Below, in pieces: positions 44,213 through 55,000 of a DNA stretch of 64,000 nucleotides. Each line of letters begins with the position of its first letter. Position 1 is the stretch's first letter. The DNA is from Xanthocytophaga agilis (lineage in GTDB: Bacteria > Bacteroidota > Bacteroidia > Cytophagales > 172606-1): assembly GCF_030068605.1 (NCBI RefSeq), contig NZ_JASJOU010000008.1, forward strand, positions 1 through 64,000, written 5' to 3'. Under the pieces are notes generated by a model. The model was not told the origin of the DNA and did not search any database. It was given only the letters and a program-made list of their open reading frames with translations. The translations under genes were made by a program, and so were the position numbers.

Positions 44213-45958
44213 CTATATATTTCCCTTCTTCACCTCTTCAGTCAGGTATTCTGATGTACGCATAGAAGAAGCGAGAATAGTCCATGTTACGTTTTTGTCA
44301 CCTTGAGATACAAATGGGGCTGCATCTACCACAAATAAATTTTTCACAGCATGCGCCTGCTGAAATTTATTCAGTGCAGATCGTTTCGGATCATTTCCCA
44401 TACGTACCGTTCCAATCTCATGGATAATTTTACCAGGAGCTTCCAGTCCATAGTTACGATCAGCACCTGGCTTCTGTCCTAATGGAATTCCACCCATTGC
44501 ATGAATAATCTCCTCAAAGGTATCCTGCATATGTTTTGCTTGCTTTACTTCGTAATCAGACCACTTATAGTGGAATCGCAGTACAGGAATACCAAATCTA
44601 TCCACTGTAGTAGGGTCAATCTCACAATAGTTGCTTTCCAATGGTACAGGCTCGCCTCGTCCGGCCATACCGATAAACGCCCCATAAAAGCGACGATAGT
44701 CTTCTTTCAGTGAAGCACCATATCCTCCGGCAGGCTTCATCTTACCATCTTTTCCAGGTACCTTTCCATTCACCCCTTCCAATCCAGACATAAAGCCATA
44801 GGTTGGCATTCCCATACCTCCCCCATATTCAATATGATACCCTCTTGGGAAATCCAGTTTCTTGTTATCCAGCCACCAGGGCGTATACACGTGCATTCCA
44901 CCTACTCCGTCTTCATTGTATCTTTTCCGATCCATCAATGCAGGTACAAATGCAGAGCGTCCTGCCCCTGTAGAATCGTTCAGATACTTACCAATGATAC
45001 CACTGTCGTTAGCTAGTCCATTCGGGAATCGAGCGGATTTAGAGTTCAGTAACAAACGAGCAGACTCACAGGCACTGGCTGCCAGTATGACTACTTTTGC
45101 TTTTACCTTATATTCCTGCAGGTTAACTGTATTGACATACGAAACGCCTGTACATAAACCAGTCTTGTCGTCTGTCAATACCTCTCTTACCATGGCATTG
45201 TTAACCAGTGTCAGTTTACCTGTTTTTAAAGCAGGTTTTACCAGCACAGACGAAGAAGAAAAGTCTGCATAGGCCTGACACCCGCGATTACACTGATGGC
45301 AATAGAAACACTGGCCTCTTTCATCATTGATAGGCTGGGTCAGGATAGACAAACGAGATGGAATTACAGGTACTCCAATATCCTTTCCGGCTTTTTTCAG
45401 CATCAGCTCATGTAGACGTGGTTTAGGTGGAGGAAGGAAAATACCATCTGGTTCATTTGGAAAGTTCTCCACTGTTCCAAAAACACCAATCAGCTTATCT
45501 ACTCTATCATAATAGGGCTTGATATCATCATAGGTAATTGGCCAGTCGTCTCCGATTCCTGTCAAAGTACCTCGTCTGAAATCGTCCGGGCCAAAACGAA
45601 GAGAAATACGTCCCCAGTGATTGGTGCGTCCACCTAACATACGGGAACGGAACCAGTGAAACTCTGTTCCGGGAGCTGCAGTATAAGGTTCTCCCTCAAT
45701 CTGCCATCCGCCCCATGCCGCATCAAAATCCCCGAAAGGACGGGTTGTACTGGCACCTCTCCGTGGAGATTCCCATGGCCATTTAAGCTGCGTAATGTAC
45801 TTAGCATCAGCAGGATCATAATAGCCGCCGGCCTCCAATAACAAAACATTTGCTCCTGCTTTGGTTAGCATATAAGCTGCCATACCCCCACCAGCACCAG
45901 ACCCAACAATGCATACATCAAACACCTTGGGTTGCTCCTGAATATTAAAATCGGACAT
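44213..45958 (-). CDS. GMC-family FAD oxidoreductase
   Basis: 581 residues. FAD-binding GSGAGGGMAAYMLTKAGANVLLLEAGG is at 20-46 (loop GSGAGGG). The substrate-binding and C-terminal GMC domains follow, with HEIGTVRMG and NLFVVDAAPFVSQGDKNVTW near the end. Such enzymes oxidise sugars or alcohols in the periplasm. It is the first gene of a two-gene operon with the subunit-3-like gene. A CxxCxxxC-like cluster (CFYCHQCNRGCQ) near residue 217-228 is unusual and may bind metal. Confidence 0.92.
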   Translation of the reverse strand: MSDFNIQEQPKVFDVCIVGSGAGGGMAAYMLTKAGANVLLLEAGGYYDPADAKYITQLKWPWESPRRGASTTRPFGDFDAAWGGWQIEGEPYTAAPGTEFHWFRSRMLGGRTNHWGRISLRFGPDDFRRGTLTGIGDDWPITYDDIKPYYDRVDKLIGVFGTVENFPNEPDGIFLPPPKPRLHELMLKKAGKDIGVPVIPSRLSILTQPINDERGQCFYCHQCNRGCQAYADFSSSSVLVKPALKTGKLTLVNNAMVREVLTDDKTGLCTGVSYVNTVNLQEYKVKAKVVILAASACESARLLLNSKSARFPNGLANDSGIIGKYLNDSTGAGRSAFVPALMDRKRYNEDGVGGMHVYTPWWLDNKKLDFPRGYHIEYGGGMGMPTYGFMSGLEGVNGKVPGKDGKMKPAGGYGASLKEDYRRFYGAFIGMAGRGEPVPLESNYCEIDPTTVDRFGIPVLRFHYKWSDYEVKQAKHMQDTFEEIIHAMGGIPLGQKPGADRNYGLEAPGKIIHEIGTVRMGNDPKRSALNKFQQAHAVKNLFVVDAAPFVSQGDKNVTWTILASSMRTSEYLTEEVKKGNI

Positions 45959-46047
45959 GATGATAAATTAGAAGGAATTGAAAATATTTTTTATAAAACT
46001 AATACAATTTTAAAGAATATTTACTTTATAGTGAAAACGAAAGCAAC

Positions 46048-46079
46048 AAAAAAAGCACGCATTAATGCGTGCTTTTTTT
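46048..46079. terminator. 32-bp perfect palindromic terminator
   Basis: A7-GCACGC-ATTAAT-GCGTGC-T7, a perfect palindrome in the short gap after the lipoprotein gene (stop at 46097). With T7 on both strands it can act in both directions. Confidence 0.85.
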
Positions 46080-46096
46080 CATCAGAGCCAAAACGT

Positions 46097-46624
46097 TTAT
46101 TCAACAGCAATGAAAGTATAAGTAAATGATCTACCGCCTCCAATGGGAAAAGTGACTTCCAGCTTACTATTATCCAATTGTGTTATTTTCCAGCTTTCAG
46201 AGATAGATACTCCATAGAAATAGGCTATATAATAACTTGCAATAAAACCATTCGACAAATAAATCTCCGTTTCATCAGAACTTAGCACCCAGGATCCTAC
46301 TTGCCAGATTGCGGAAGTACTACCTGGACATGCAGTACCAACATCTTCTGCAGTATATATTTTGTTTCCATCGTTTCTAAAGCTGATGATATCATCTTTT
46401 TCACAATCACCAAGTACATTGTTATACCAGTCAGTAGGAGCTACAGGTTGTCCATTAACAGTATCTAATACCAAAGGGTTATTAATTGTCAGGCTCTGTA
46501 TTTTCCACTTTTTAGATGCCAGTAAATCTGCCTTGGTACTAGGAGAAGGATCATCGTCTTTGCTACAGGCAAAGACAGTCAAAGCAAGAATGGCCAAAAG
46601 AAAAAGTTGTCGAAATTGTCTCAT
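46097..46624 (-). CDS. Lipocalin-like lipoprotein
   Basis: 175 residues, lipobox TVFAC (Cys20), acidic linker (SKDDD), then a beta-rich domain (ASKKWKIQSLTI, GSWVLSSDETEIYLS, ESWKITQLDNSKLEVTF) of the lipocalin-like type in Bacteroidota lipoproteins. It has the same plan as the lipoprotein at 49170. Last gene of the SusC/D unit. Confidence 0.78.
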   Translation of the reverse strand: MRQFRQLFLLAILALTVFACSKDDDPSPSTKADLLASKKWKIQSLTINNPLVLDTVNGQPVAPTDWYNNVLGDCEKDDIISFRNDGNKIYTAEDVGTACPGSTSAIWQVGSWVLSSDETEIYLSNGFIASYYIAYFYGVSISESWKITQLDNSKLEVTFPIGGGRSFTYTFIAVE

Positions 46625-46744
46625 GGTTAGGTTCGGATTAAATTATCTTGTACAAAATGAAAAATCTGTCTATAATAAACAATATTTCTCTGCTCTATTT
46701 ATACTAAAAATGCAATTCTATACCTCAAGGTCACTTCCACACTA

Positions 46745-49120
46745 TTAAATTTTTATAATTTTTCGCATTACCTTCCAGCCATTCAACTGAAATTCTACAA
46801 TATATATTCCAGAAGCTACTGATCCCAAGTCGATAGTTTTCACATATTCTACATTTGTCTTTTGCTCCTTTACACCTGCTACCTTTTGTCCAATAAAATT
46901 ATACAGTGAAATTTCAACGTTACCTCTTATCGAATTGGATAATGCAAACTGCAATTGATCTTCAGTAGGATTAGGGCTGACAATCAGATTTCGTTCGATA
47001 GGATTGGGTTCTACTGCGGTAGGATTTCGTACAAAAACAGTAATAGAAGCTTCTGTATTACATAAATCTACACCTGTTCCCGTTACAGTATAAGTAGTTG
47101 TCTGTGTAGGATAAGCTACCACCTGTGCACCCAGTGAAGAACTCAATGTAGCAGCAGGTGTCCATGAAAATAAACCTGCGCCTCTGGCATTGAGCGTAAC
47201 TGGCTGTCCTGCATCTATAAATAGGGTTGAAGCACCTACTTGTACTGAGGAGTTCATTCCTACCTCAGCACTTATAGCATGTGCCACATTAATACCTCTT
47301 GAGATAGAATAGGTTTGCCAGACACCCTGAGAATTACGTTCCCAGGCAGTGATCTGAGAGGACTGACCATTTTGATTGGAAACAACCGCTACAGAATCTT
47401 TCTTATCATAGTTCAATACTATACCTACAAAAAAAGGATAACCACCAACAGGTACGTTTCGGTCAAACGTAATCTTTGTTTCTCTATTTTGAGCCACATC
47501 CTGCAAAATAGTTCTCAGTGGTATGTCTTTCTGTTCAAGAATTTGCCCTGGACTACTTTGCAAACCACGTGCATTCCATACCACAACAGTCACTGTTGAT
47601 TCGGTGGCAGATCCTTCAGCAGCATAGGCATAGCCAAAACGGATAGAGGTACCACTTACATTCTCATAGCCAAGATTATTGCCAAAATATTCAGCTTTCG
47701 CCTGATCCTTCCGGGAGTTATGCCCTGTTATGTAACCTGTTGCAGGAGAGGTTTCTTTCAGGACAGTAGCGGTGCCTTTAAAGTTTGTAATGGAATTGCA
47801 CAAACCTGCTTCTAATACTTCAATATAATCTGTGCGAACTAATGGAGCAGAAGATCCTATAGAGTTTGTAGCCACCAGTGTCACATTAAACTTACCTGGA
47901 GTATCATATGTTACAACTGGGTTTTGAGAGGTTGAGGTAGATGGATTGCCACCTTCAAATGTCCATTGCCATTGAGTTGGCAGGTTAGCAGATAGATCTG
48001 TAAAGGTTACCTTACCACCACGTAATACTTGTTGTTTATCTACCCGGAAGTTAGGAATAGGAGCTTCTACAATGGCATTACCACATACATTAGATGAAAT
48101 CAGTTCGCGTCTGCGTGGACTGATCTCCATCACAGCCAGCATTCTTGTTTTTTGTCCTCTTGTAAAGATATTCGAACAGGCATCGTCCGAATAATCCATA
48201 TAGTTTTCTACCATATTGGTAGTACCACAAGAAACTCGTCCTTTTTGGCACCCGCGACTTTCTGACTGTTGAGTAGGTGTATCATCTACATAATCTGTAG
48301 CACAATTGCCATCCCCCCATATATGGCGTAAACCTAACCAGTGACCTGTTTCATGTGTAAGCGTACGACCCAGATCATAGGGAGCTTGCAGAACAGGAAA
48401 ACTACCTTTGTCTTTAGACCCAAAGGCTGTATACTTAATTACTACCCCATCTGTACTTGCAGGACCACCATCTTCAGGCATACCACCTAATCCTGATTTG
48501 CTGGGAAACTGGGCATATCCCAGCAAATTTTGTGCGCTGCCTGTAAAATCAGCAACCCAGATATTATAATAACGATTAGGATCCCAAACGGTTAATGGTT
48601 TTACTTCGCCATCCATCTGTTCTTTGGTAAATGCAGCCCGGGAACCTTGTCGACGGTCAATACCTTTCTCTGCCATTGCTACTCCCTGAGGATTGAACGC
48701 GGCCAGACAAAACTCTATTTCGATATCTGCACCACGAGAGTCCGTATTAAATCCACGTGAACCTTCTTTCCGACGAAAGTCTTCATTCAGAACAGCTAAC
48801 TGCGCCTGTACCTGAGCAGCACTGATATTACGTCCTTGTCCCACAGCTTCTCCATTATGGATAATATGAACTATAACAGGAATAGTAAGCACAGTAGCGG
48901 TAGTTCGTCCTGATTTTTGCCGTAACTCTATCTCTTTGATTTTTCCCTGCAACTCCATCTCAAAATCGATAAGGCTTCCAAGCTTAGGGTATTTCTTTCG
49001 TAACAGAGAGTCCATCTCCATCGTGGCACAACGGTCAATCGTATGTTGCCCCATAACAGGATAGATTAGCGAGACAACGAAAACACTGAGAAAGAATATT
49101 TTTAGTACTGGTTGTATCAT
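46745..49120 (-). CDS. M43 (pappalysin-type) metalloprotease with PKD domain and T9SS signal
   Basis: 791 residues. A signal peptide is followed by an M43 catalytic domain with zinc site HETGHWLGLRH at 256-266 and Met-turn region VENYMDYSDDAC. A PKD-type beta domain follows (about 355-440), then a Cys-containing region, and the C-terminal sorting domain NLIVSPNPTEDQLQF...GIYIVEFQLNGWKVMRKIIKI. The last domain sends the protein out by the type IX secretion system. It is likely a surface or extracellular protease supplying peptides to the SusC/D pair upstream. Confidence 0.93.
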   Translation of the reverse strand: MIQPVLKIFFLSVFVVSLIYPVMGQHTIDRCATMEMDSLLRKKYPKLGSLIDFEMELQGKIKEIELRQKSGRTTATVLTIPVIVHIIHNGEAVGQGRNISAAQVQAQLAVLNEDFRRKEGSRGFNTDSRGADIEIEFCLAAFNPQGVAMAEKGIDRRQGSRAAFTKEQMDGEVKPLTVWDPNRYYNIWVADFTGSAQNLLGYAQFPSKSGLGGMPEDGGPASTDGVVIKYTAFGSKDKGSFPVLQAPYDLGRTLTHETGHWLGLRHIWGDGNCATDYVDDTPTQQSESRGCQKGRVSCGTTNMVENYMDYSDDACSNIFTRGQKTRMLAVMEISPRRRELISSNVCGNAIVEAPIPNFRVDKQQVLRGGKVTFTDLSANLPTQWQWTFEGGNPSTSTSQNPVVTYDTPGKFNVTLVATNSIGSSAPLVRTDYIEVLEAGLCNSITNFKGTATVLKETSPATGYITGHNSRKDQAKAEYFGNNLGYENVSGTSIRFGYAYAAEGSATESTVTVVVWNARGLQSSPGQILEQKDIPLRTILQDVAQNRETKITFDRNVPVGGYPFFVGIVLNYDKKDSVAVVSNQNGQSSQITAWERNSQGVWQTYSISRGINVAHAISAEVGMNSSVQVGASTLFIDAGQPVTLNARGAGLFSWTPAATLSSSLGAQVVAYPTQTTTYTVTGTGVDLCNTEASITVFVRNPTAVEPNPIERNLIVSPNPTEDQLQFALSNSIRGNVEISLYNFIGQKVAGVKEQKTNVEYVKTIDLGSVASGIYIVEFQLNGWKVMRKIIKI

Positions 49121-49169
49121 AATGCACTGTCTTTATCCGTAAGTATTCTGTCAATTGTACCTGTCTTAT

Positions 49170-49688
49170 TTAGCCACTTGTCTGTGCTGTAAAAATGAAC
49201 CGATAACTGGCATCTATATCAAAGAAATAATATTCAACTGTCAAAGAAGTAGCAGTAAGTTCTTTAATTGTAAAAGGAACTGCAGTAGTACCTGTAAATA
49301 TTGGTAATGGAAACTGTAGGGTTGCTGTTGCATTAATCACAGACCAATTCCCTGTTACATACACATCGGGATCACCTGAACTACATTTTGAAGCTCCTTC
49401 CTGTGCTTCAAAAGTCCTATCTCCATTTGCGTAAAACACATATAAATCATCTGCAATACAGGGATGAAAAAACTGATAAGCGCTACCTGTCTGTACAATT
49501 CCCTCATCTACAATCTGTATGGAAGTAAGTAACCATCCTTTACTGGTTTTACCAGTCAATAACTGAGAATAAGTATATGGTTCCGGTTCAATCTTTTCTG
49601 AGCAGGCAGAGCCACCTATAAGAAGGCCTCCCCAAACCAAGCAGGCTTTCCCTATTCTCCAAGCCCTCTTTTGTATAGATATATACAT
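49170..49688 (-). CDS. Lipocalin-like lipoprotein
   Basis: 172 residues, lipobox IGGSAC (Cys29), then a beta-rich domain (GWLLTSIQIVDEG, GNWSVINATATLQFPL, LTVEYYFFDIDASYRFIF). Same plan as the 46097 lipoprotein: Trp-x-hydrophobic opening, Cys-containing middle, G-x-W strand. Part of the SusC/D unit; may bind cargo or help the protease on the surface. Confidence 0.75.
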   Translation of the reverse strand: MYISIQKRAWRIGKACLVWGGLLIGGSACSEKIEPEPYTYSQLLTGKTSKGWLLTSIQIVDEGIVQTGSAYQFFHPCIADDLYVFYANGDRTFEAQEGASKCSSGDPDVYVTGNWSVINATATLQFPLPIFTGTTAVPFTIKELTATSLTVEYYFFDIDASYRFIFTAQTSG

Positions 49689-49700
49689 ATATATTCAGCG

Positions 49701-50567
49701 TTAATTTTTTTGTGGAATGAAAGTCAAAGTTGGTAAAGCAACAACCGTATCTCTGTCCGGATTGGTAAGAGGGACCTTTAGTTGAATGTTTAATAGCAGA
49801 TTTCCATTCTGAGGATTCCACGAACCTGTTCCACTCAACTCTATACTACTATTGAAATAGCTATTGTTCTGTGCAGGTATCTCTATTGAATTGTCTTTTT
49901 TGTCAATAAGGCGTAATGTAGGATGATCTGCATCAAATGAAAAAATATCGAAGTCTGTCCGGTTTGCCAATCCAATATTCCAGTTGGATAAAAGGAACTC
50001 GTTACAATCTGCACTGGTAACCTGAACATTTGGCACAGTAATCGTGGATGATCCTATCTTACGGGTACCAATATAATAACCACCTAAAATGCAATCATCT
50101 TCGATGGTATAGGTCATACGCCTACCTATATTGTTGTTTTTGCCAAAACCTACAATTAATGAGGTTGGGCTTACATCTGTCAGTGTAAATATAACAGTCT
50201 GTGATTCCAGCCGATCATTTGCATTATTAATCAAACGTAATTGAATCTCGCCAAAGCTTTGGTTTGCAGGTATCACTACAGTGCCTTTTGTTCCCAGTAT
50301 TGTATAATCTATACCCTCACGAGCTGTGCCACCTATTAGGTATTTTACTGTGACAGCCTCATCTAACTGAGGACCTACATTGTGTATCTGAACTTTGATA
50401 ACTTGTGGATAACTTTCCTTGATTGTAGCTACAGTATCTGTGAAACGTATATGATAAGGCCCTTGAAAAGTAATTTTATCAGCCTCACAGGAAAAGACAG
50501 AGCCTATCAAGCCTGCAATAAAAACGATCTGTATAACCTTTGTAAGTAGTAATTTCTTCATTTGCAT
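49701..50567 (-). CDS. Calx-beta-like surface lipoprotein
   Basis: 288 residues from the ATG at 50567 (a longer frame starts at TTG 50612 and overlaps the SusD stop). Lipobox SVFSC (Cys27). Residues about 35-160 show the Calx-beta pattern (EAVTVKYLIGGTAREGIDYTILGTKGTVVIPANQSFGEIQLRLIND-like). The C-terminal half is beta-rich. Such lipoproteins accompany SusC/SusD as accessory surface-binding proteins. 41 bp after the SusD stop. Confidence 0.8.
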   Translation of the reverse strand: MQMKKLLLTKVIQIVFIAGLIGSVFSCEADKITFQGPYHIRFTDTVATIKESYPQVIKVQIHNVGPQLDEAVTVKYLIGGTAREGIDYTILGTKGTVVIPANQSFGEIQLRLINNANDRLESQTVIFTLTDVSPTSLIVGFGKNNNIGRRMTYTIEDDCILGGYYIGTRKIGSSTITVPNVQVTSADCNEFLLSNWNIGLANRTDFDIFSFDADHPTLRLIDKKDNSIEIPAQNNSYFNSSIELSGTGSWNPQNGNLLLNIQLKVPLTNPDRDTVVALPTLTFIPQKN

Positions 50568-50608
50568 TGTACTAAAAAATATAATTTCGGATCTGTGCTT
50601 GTTATCTA

Positions 50609-51976
50609 TCAATATCCTGGATTCTGGCTTCCTCTCAGTGCGGGGTTACGTTGTATCTCTATTTGAGGAATAGGCCAGACATTATAGGTATCTTTCCAGT
50701 TTGAAGAGAATGTTGTCATCACAGCATTTGCTCTACCAGTACGAACCAGATCATACCACCGATGTCCTTCAAATGCCAGTTCATACAACCGTTCATTCTC
50801 TATTGCAGTCAGTATATCCGACTGATTGCCTGAAACAATGGTATTTGCTTTTGCACGAGTTCTAAGTACATTAATATCTGTTATAGCCCCATTTGCCCCT
50901 GTTAACTTTCCCTGACGTGCTCTGGCTTCTGCCCGAATCAAATACATTTCGGCCAATCTGAATAATACAATGTTGTTGTTATCCTCATCGGAAGTACCAT
51001 ATTTAGCAACAGAAAATCCATTATCATTACCTCGTTGATTCCGTACATCGAAACTTACAGTCAGATTACGCTCTCCAGATTCATTACTAAAAATCTTCAG
51101 AAGAAATGAATTGGCAGGAATCACCTCTCTCCTTCCAACAAAAATGTTATTCAAACCATAAGTAGAAGTACCTGGATCATCTGTTATGGTATATCCCACT
51201 TCCAGAATAGACTCACGGGTAAAATCCTGGGTAACTATTGTATTGAAATTAGGTTCAAGTAAATATTGTCCTGAATTAATAACCTGTGTAGCAAACTGTT
51301 CTGCCTGCACCCAATCACTCTGATATAAATAATATCTGGCAAGCATCGCTCTGGCAACATGTTTTGTAGCATACCCTACTCCTGTAGTGGCAGTGTCTGG
51401 TAGATTTTCTATGGCTTGAGTAATATCTTCCAGAGCAAACGCAAGTATTTCTTCTTTAGAAGAACGGCCAATATTACTATTTGCATCCACATCTGTAGTA
51501 GTTACCAGTGGAATACCTCCAAAAGTATTTGCGCCAATAAAATAGGCATATCCTCTTAAAAGACGAGCCTCTGCCAGCAAGTGATTCTTATCTGTAGTAG
51601 ATACACCAGCTAGACCTGGTAAGCGTTCTTCTATAAAATTAGCGATGTATACCACATTATATACTCCTGCCCAAAATGTTGCAGCTGCACTATTAGTGGA
51701 AAGTATTTTTTTGTTACTTAACTCATTGTATACAGTAAATGTACCATTATGAATAGCCAGATCAGCTGTCAGATCACCTGCTACAACAGATAAGGCTGCT
51801 GTACCACGTAAAGCATTATACAACCCAATCCGCACCTGAGGCACATCATCTGGCGATGTTAGTACAATATCTGCAGAAAGAATATTATTAGGCTTGGGAT
51901 TCAATAAGTCCTGACATCCGGTCAAAAACCAGCCTGTAAAGCATACTAGAAATATCTTTTGTATAGAGAGTTTCAT
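50609..51976 (-). CDS. SusD/RagB-family outer-membrane lipoprotein
   Basis: 455 residues, lipobox LTGC (Cys21), then the TPR-like SusD fold (LLNPKPNNILSADIV..., AEARLLRGYAYF, NERLYELAFEGHRWYDLVRTGRA). SusD forms the lid over the SusC channel and binds the substrate at the surface. 26 bp after the SusC gene. Confidence 0.95.
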   Translation of the reverse strand: MKLSIQKIFLVCFTGWFLTGCQDLLNPKPNNILSADIVLTSPDDVPQVRIGLYNALRGTAALSVVAGDLTADLAIHNGTFTVYNELSNKKILSTNSAAATFWAGVYNVVYIANFIEERLPGLAGVSTTDKNHLLAEARLLRGYAYFIGANTFGGIPLVTTTDVDANSNIGRSSKEEILAFALEDITQAIENLPDTATTGVGYATKHVARAMLARYYLYQSDWVQAEQFATQVINSGQYLLEPNFNTIVTQDFTRESILEVGYTITDDPGTSTYGLNNIFVGRREVIPANSFLLKIFSNESGERNLTVSFDVRNQRGNDNGFSVAKYGTSDEDNNNIVLFRLAEMYLIRAEARARQGKLTGANGAITDINVLRTRAKANTIVSGNQSDILTAIENERLYELAFEGHRWYDLVRTGRANAVMTTFSSNWKDTYNVWPIPQIEIQRNPALRGSQNPGY

Positions 51977-52002
51977 TTACTGAATTCTTTTACTATTAGA
52001 AA

Positions 52003-55000
52003 TTAAAAGCCAACCGTTATACCTGCCATAATAGTTTTTACCTGAGGAAAAGTAAAGAGATCTATTCCCTGAGCCGCAGTAGAACCGTCTAATGTACTTA
52101 CTTCAGGATCAGCTCCTGTATAACGGGTAAGAGTAATCAGATTGGTTGCAGATAATAGAACACGAATTGATTGCACTTTGAATCGGGAAAGCCATTCCTT
52201 AGGCACATTGTATCCCAATGATATATTTTTCAACCGGAGATATGAACCATCTTCTACAAAACGACTACTCATATACGTATTAGGATTATCCTCTTCACTT
52301 CTGTCCGGATTGTATTGATAGCGGGGAATATCTGTTATATCACCTTCTTTACGCCATCTGCGTAAGGCAGCTTTGGACTGGTTGTTGAGAATATCCTGTC
52401 CGGAATTAAGTAGTGTTGTATTACTAAAATTGAGAATCTCATTTCCATACGAAAACTGGAAGAATACACTTAAATCCAGATTTTTCCAGGAGAAGGTATT
52501 AGTTATACCACCAATTAGCTTCGGCTGGGCATTGCCTATTACTTGAGCATCATCAGCAGAAATAGTTCCATCACCTGTATTATCTCTATAAATAGCATCA
52601 CCCGTTGCCGGATCAACCCCTAAAAACTGCAATCCCCAAAATGTTCCCAGTGGTTCACCTACCTTAATTATATTCGTATTGGAAGACCCACTAGCTTCAT
52701 AACCTCTGTAAAGAGGTAGGGAGTCAGCAAGAGATTCTACTCTGTTTTTATTATGGGAAATATTAAAATTAGTACGCCACTTAATAACTCTATCAACAAT
52801 AACAGCATTAACAGATAACTCAATCCCTTTATTGGAAACCGAACCAATGTTTCCCTGAAATCCTCCAAATCCTGTAGTAGTAGGCAATGGAAATGTGTTT
52901 AATAACTTAGAAGTTAAGTTGCTGTATACATCCAACGTTACTCCCAAACGTCCACTCCATAAAGAAGTTTCTATTCCTACATTTATTTCGCGAGTCTTTT
53001 CCCATTGTAAATTATTATTTCCCAATGCAGAAGGAGATAACCCAGTTGCACCATTATAGTTAGATCCACCAAATTGCGTTAAGAACTGAAAATCTCCAAT
53101 TCGTTCATTTCCTGTAAACCCATAACTAGCTTTTAACCGCAAGTCATCAAAGAATGTATATGCCTTCATAAAATCCTCAGAAGAGATACGCCAGGCTGCT
53201 GAAACAGATGGGAATACTCCATATCGTTTACCTCGCCCAAACCTTGAGGAACCATCATAACGGGCAGTTGCCCCAAATAAATATTTGTCTTTAAACTTAT
53301 ACTTTGCTTCTCCAAAAAAGGATACGAGTCCGTTGGAAACTAAAAATGAACCTCCATCATCAACAATCGCCCCCGCTCCGGAAATGTAGGTAAATTCATC
53401 CCGAGGATATAATCGCCCTTGTACAGAGGTAGTTCTCTCTGTACGTTGTAACAGTTCATTTCCCAACAAAAAGTCAAAACTATGTTTATCATTTTCACCT
53501 TTTGTAAAGGTATAGGTCAACAAGTTGCTATTATTTAATGTTATATATGTCCCACTCCCATATATACCATACCCCTTGCCTCCAACTGAAGGAAGGTAAC
53601 CTCCAATAGCCGTTGTGGAAGGCTCAAACTGATCATCTGTTACTCCATTATAATCTGTACTTACCTTGGTACGAAACCGTAAATTTGGCAGGAATGCATA
53701 TTCTGCGGTCAAACCAGCTACAATTTTGGTGGTAAATGTCTGAAAACGTGGCAATAGTGCTTGTCCCACAGGGTTAAAGTTAGGAAATCCGGGATATCCG
53801 GGGCTGTTCGGACCCAGCAATTGCCCTTGTTCATTATATGGGCTATAGTAGGGTAAACTTTTAATAGCTCCAGAATAAACGCCATCCAAAAAATTATCTC
53901 CCTTTACCCGATCATTACGTGTACGAGAGATCATCAGATTGTTTCCAAAGGATAATTTATCAGTAGCTTTATGATCTAAATTTAATGTACCAGAGAAACG
54001 GATGAATCTATTGTTTAACTGTACCCCTTCTTCATCCCGATAATTAATACTTGTATAGAAACGAGTACGTTCATTACCGCCTCTGGCACTAAGTTGATAC
54101 TGCTGATAGATAGCTCTACGTAATACAGCGTCGACCCAATCTGTATTGGTAGCATCTGTCACCCCTGTAATTAACCCCAGCTGATCCGGATCGCCACCTC
54201 CGTTTATAACAGCCTCACGCTGTAATTCGAGAAGTTCTTTTGAATTCAGTAATTCAGGCTTTCTCACGACCTCAATAAACCCTCTTTGCACATCTCCTTC
54301 AATCGTAGTCCGACTATTGGATTTTCCTCTTTTTGTTGTCACTAATACTACACCATTTGCAGCCCGAGATCCATAAATCGCTTTAGCAGAAGCATCTTTC
54401 AAAATCTCGATGGATTCAATATCGTTGGTATTAATGGTGGAAAATGCATTGTCGTTCTGTCCACCAAAGTCTCTCAATCCCAATGCACCATCTTCAACAG
54501 GAATACCATCTACAATAAACAAAGGTCTATTGGAAGCTGAAATAGAAGTACTTCCTCTAACCCTAACTGAGATTCCTCCGCCTGGTGTTCCTGAAGATTG
54601 AGTAACTTGTACACCAGCTACCTGTCCTTGTAAAGCCTGATCCATTCCCATTACTGGAATATCCTTAAACCTATCACTCGTTATAGTTGCAATAGAGCCA
54701 CGAATATCCCGCCTTTGTTCTGTCTTATACCCTGTTACTACTACCTGAGTCAGCTCTGTCACATTGGGCTCCATCTGTACATTTATGGTAGCTCGGTTAC
54801 CAATAGGAACCTCCATTGTTTGTCGACCAATAAAGCTGAAAACAAGCAGCGCCTTTTCGGGTACGTTTGAAATCGAGTAATTGCCACTGACATCTGTAAG
54901 AGTTCCATTGGTAGTTCCTTTTACAGATACAGAAACTCCAGGCATTACCTCATTGTCTTCAGACTGTGTTACCTTACCAGTTATCGTGCGGGTCTGCTGG

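Noticed and set aside
44501-45512. Several plus-strand frames opposite the GMC gene
   Set aside because: They are antisense shadows of a well-supported gene.
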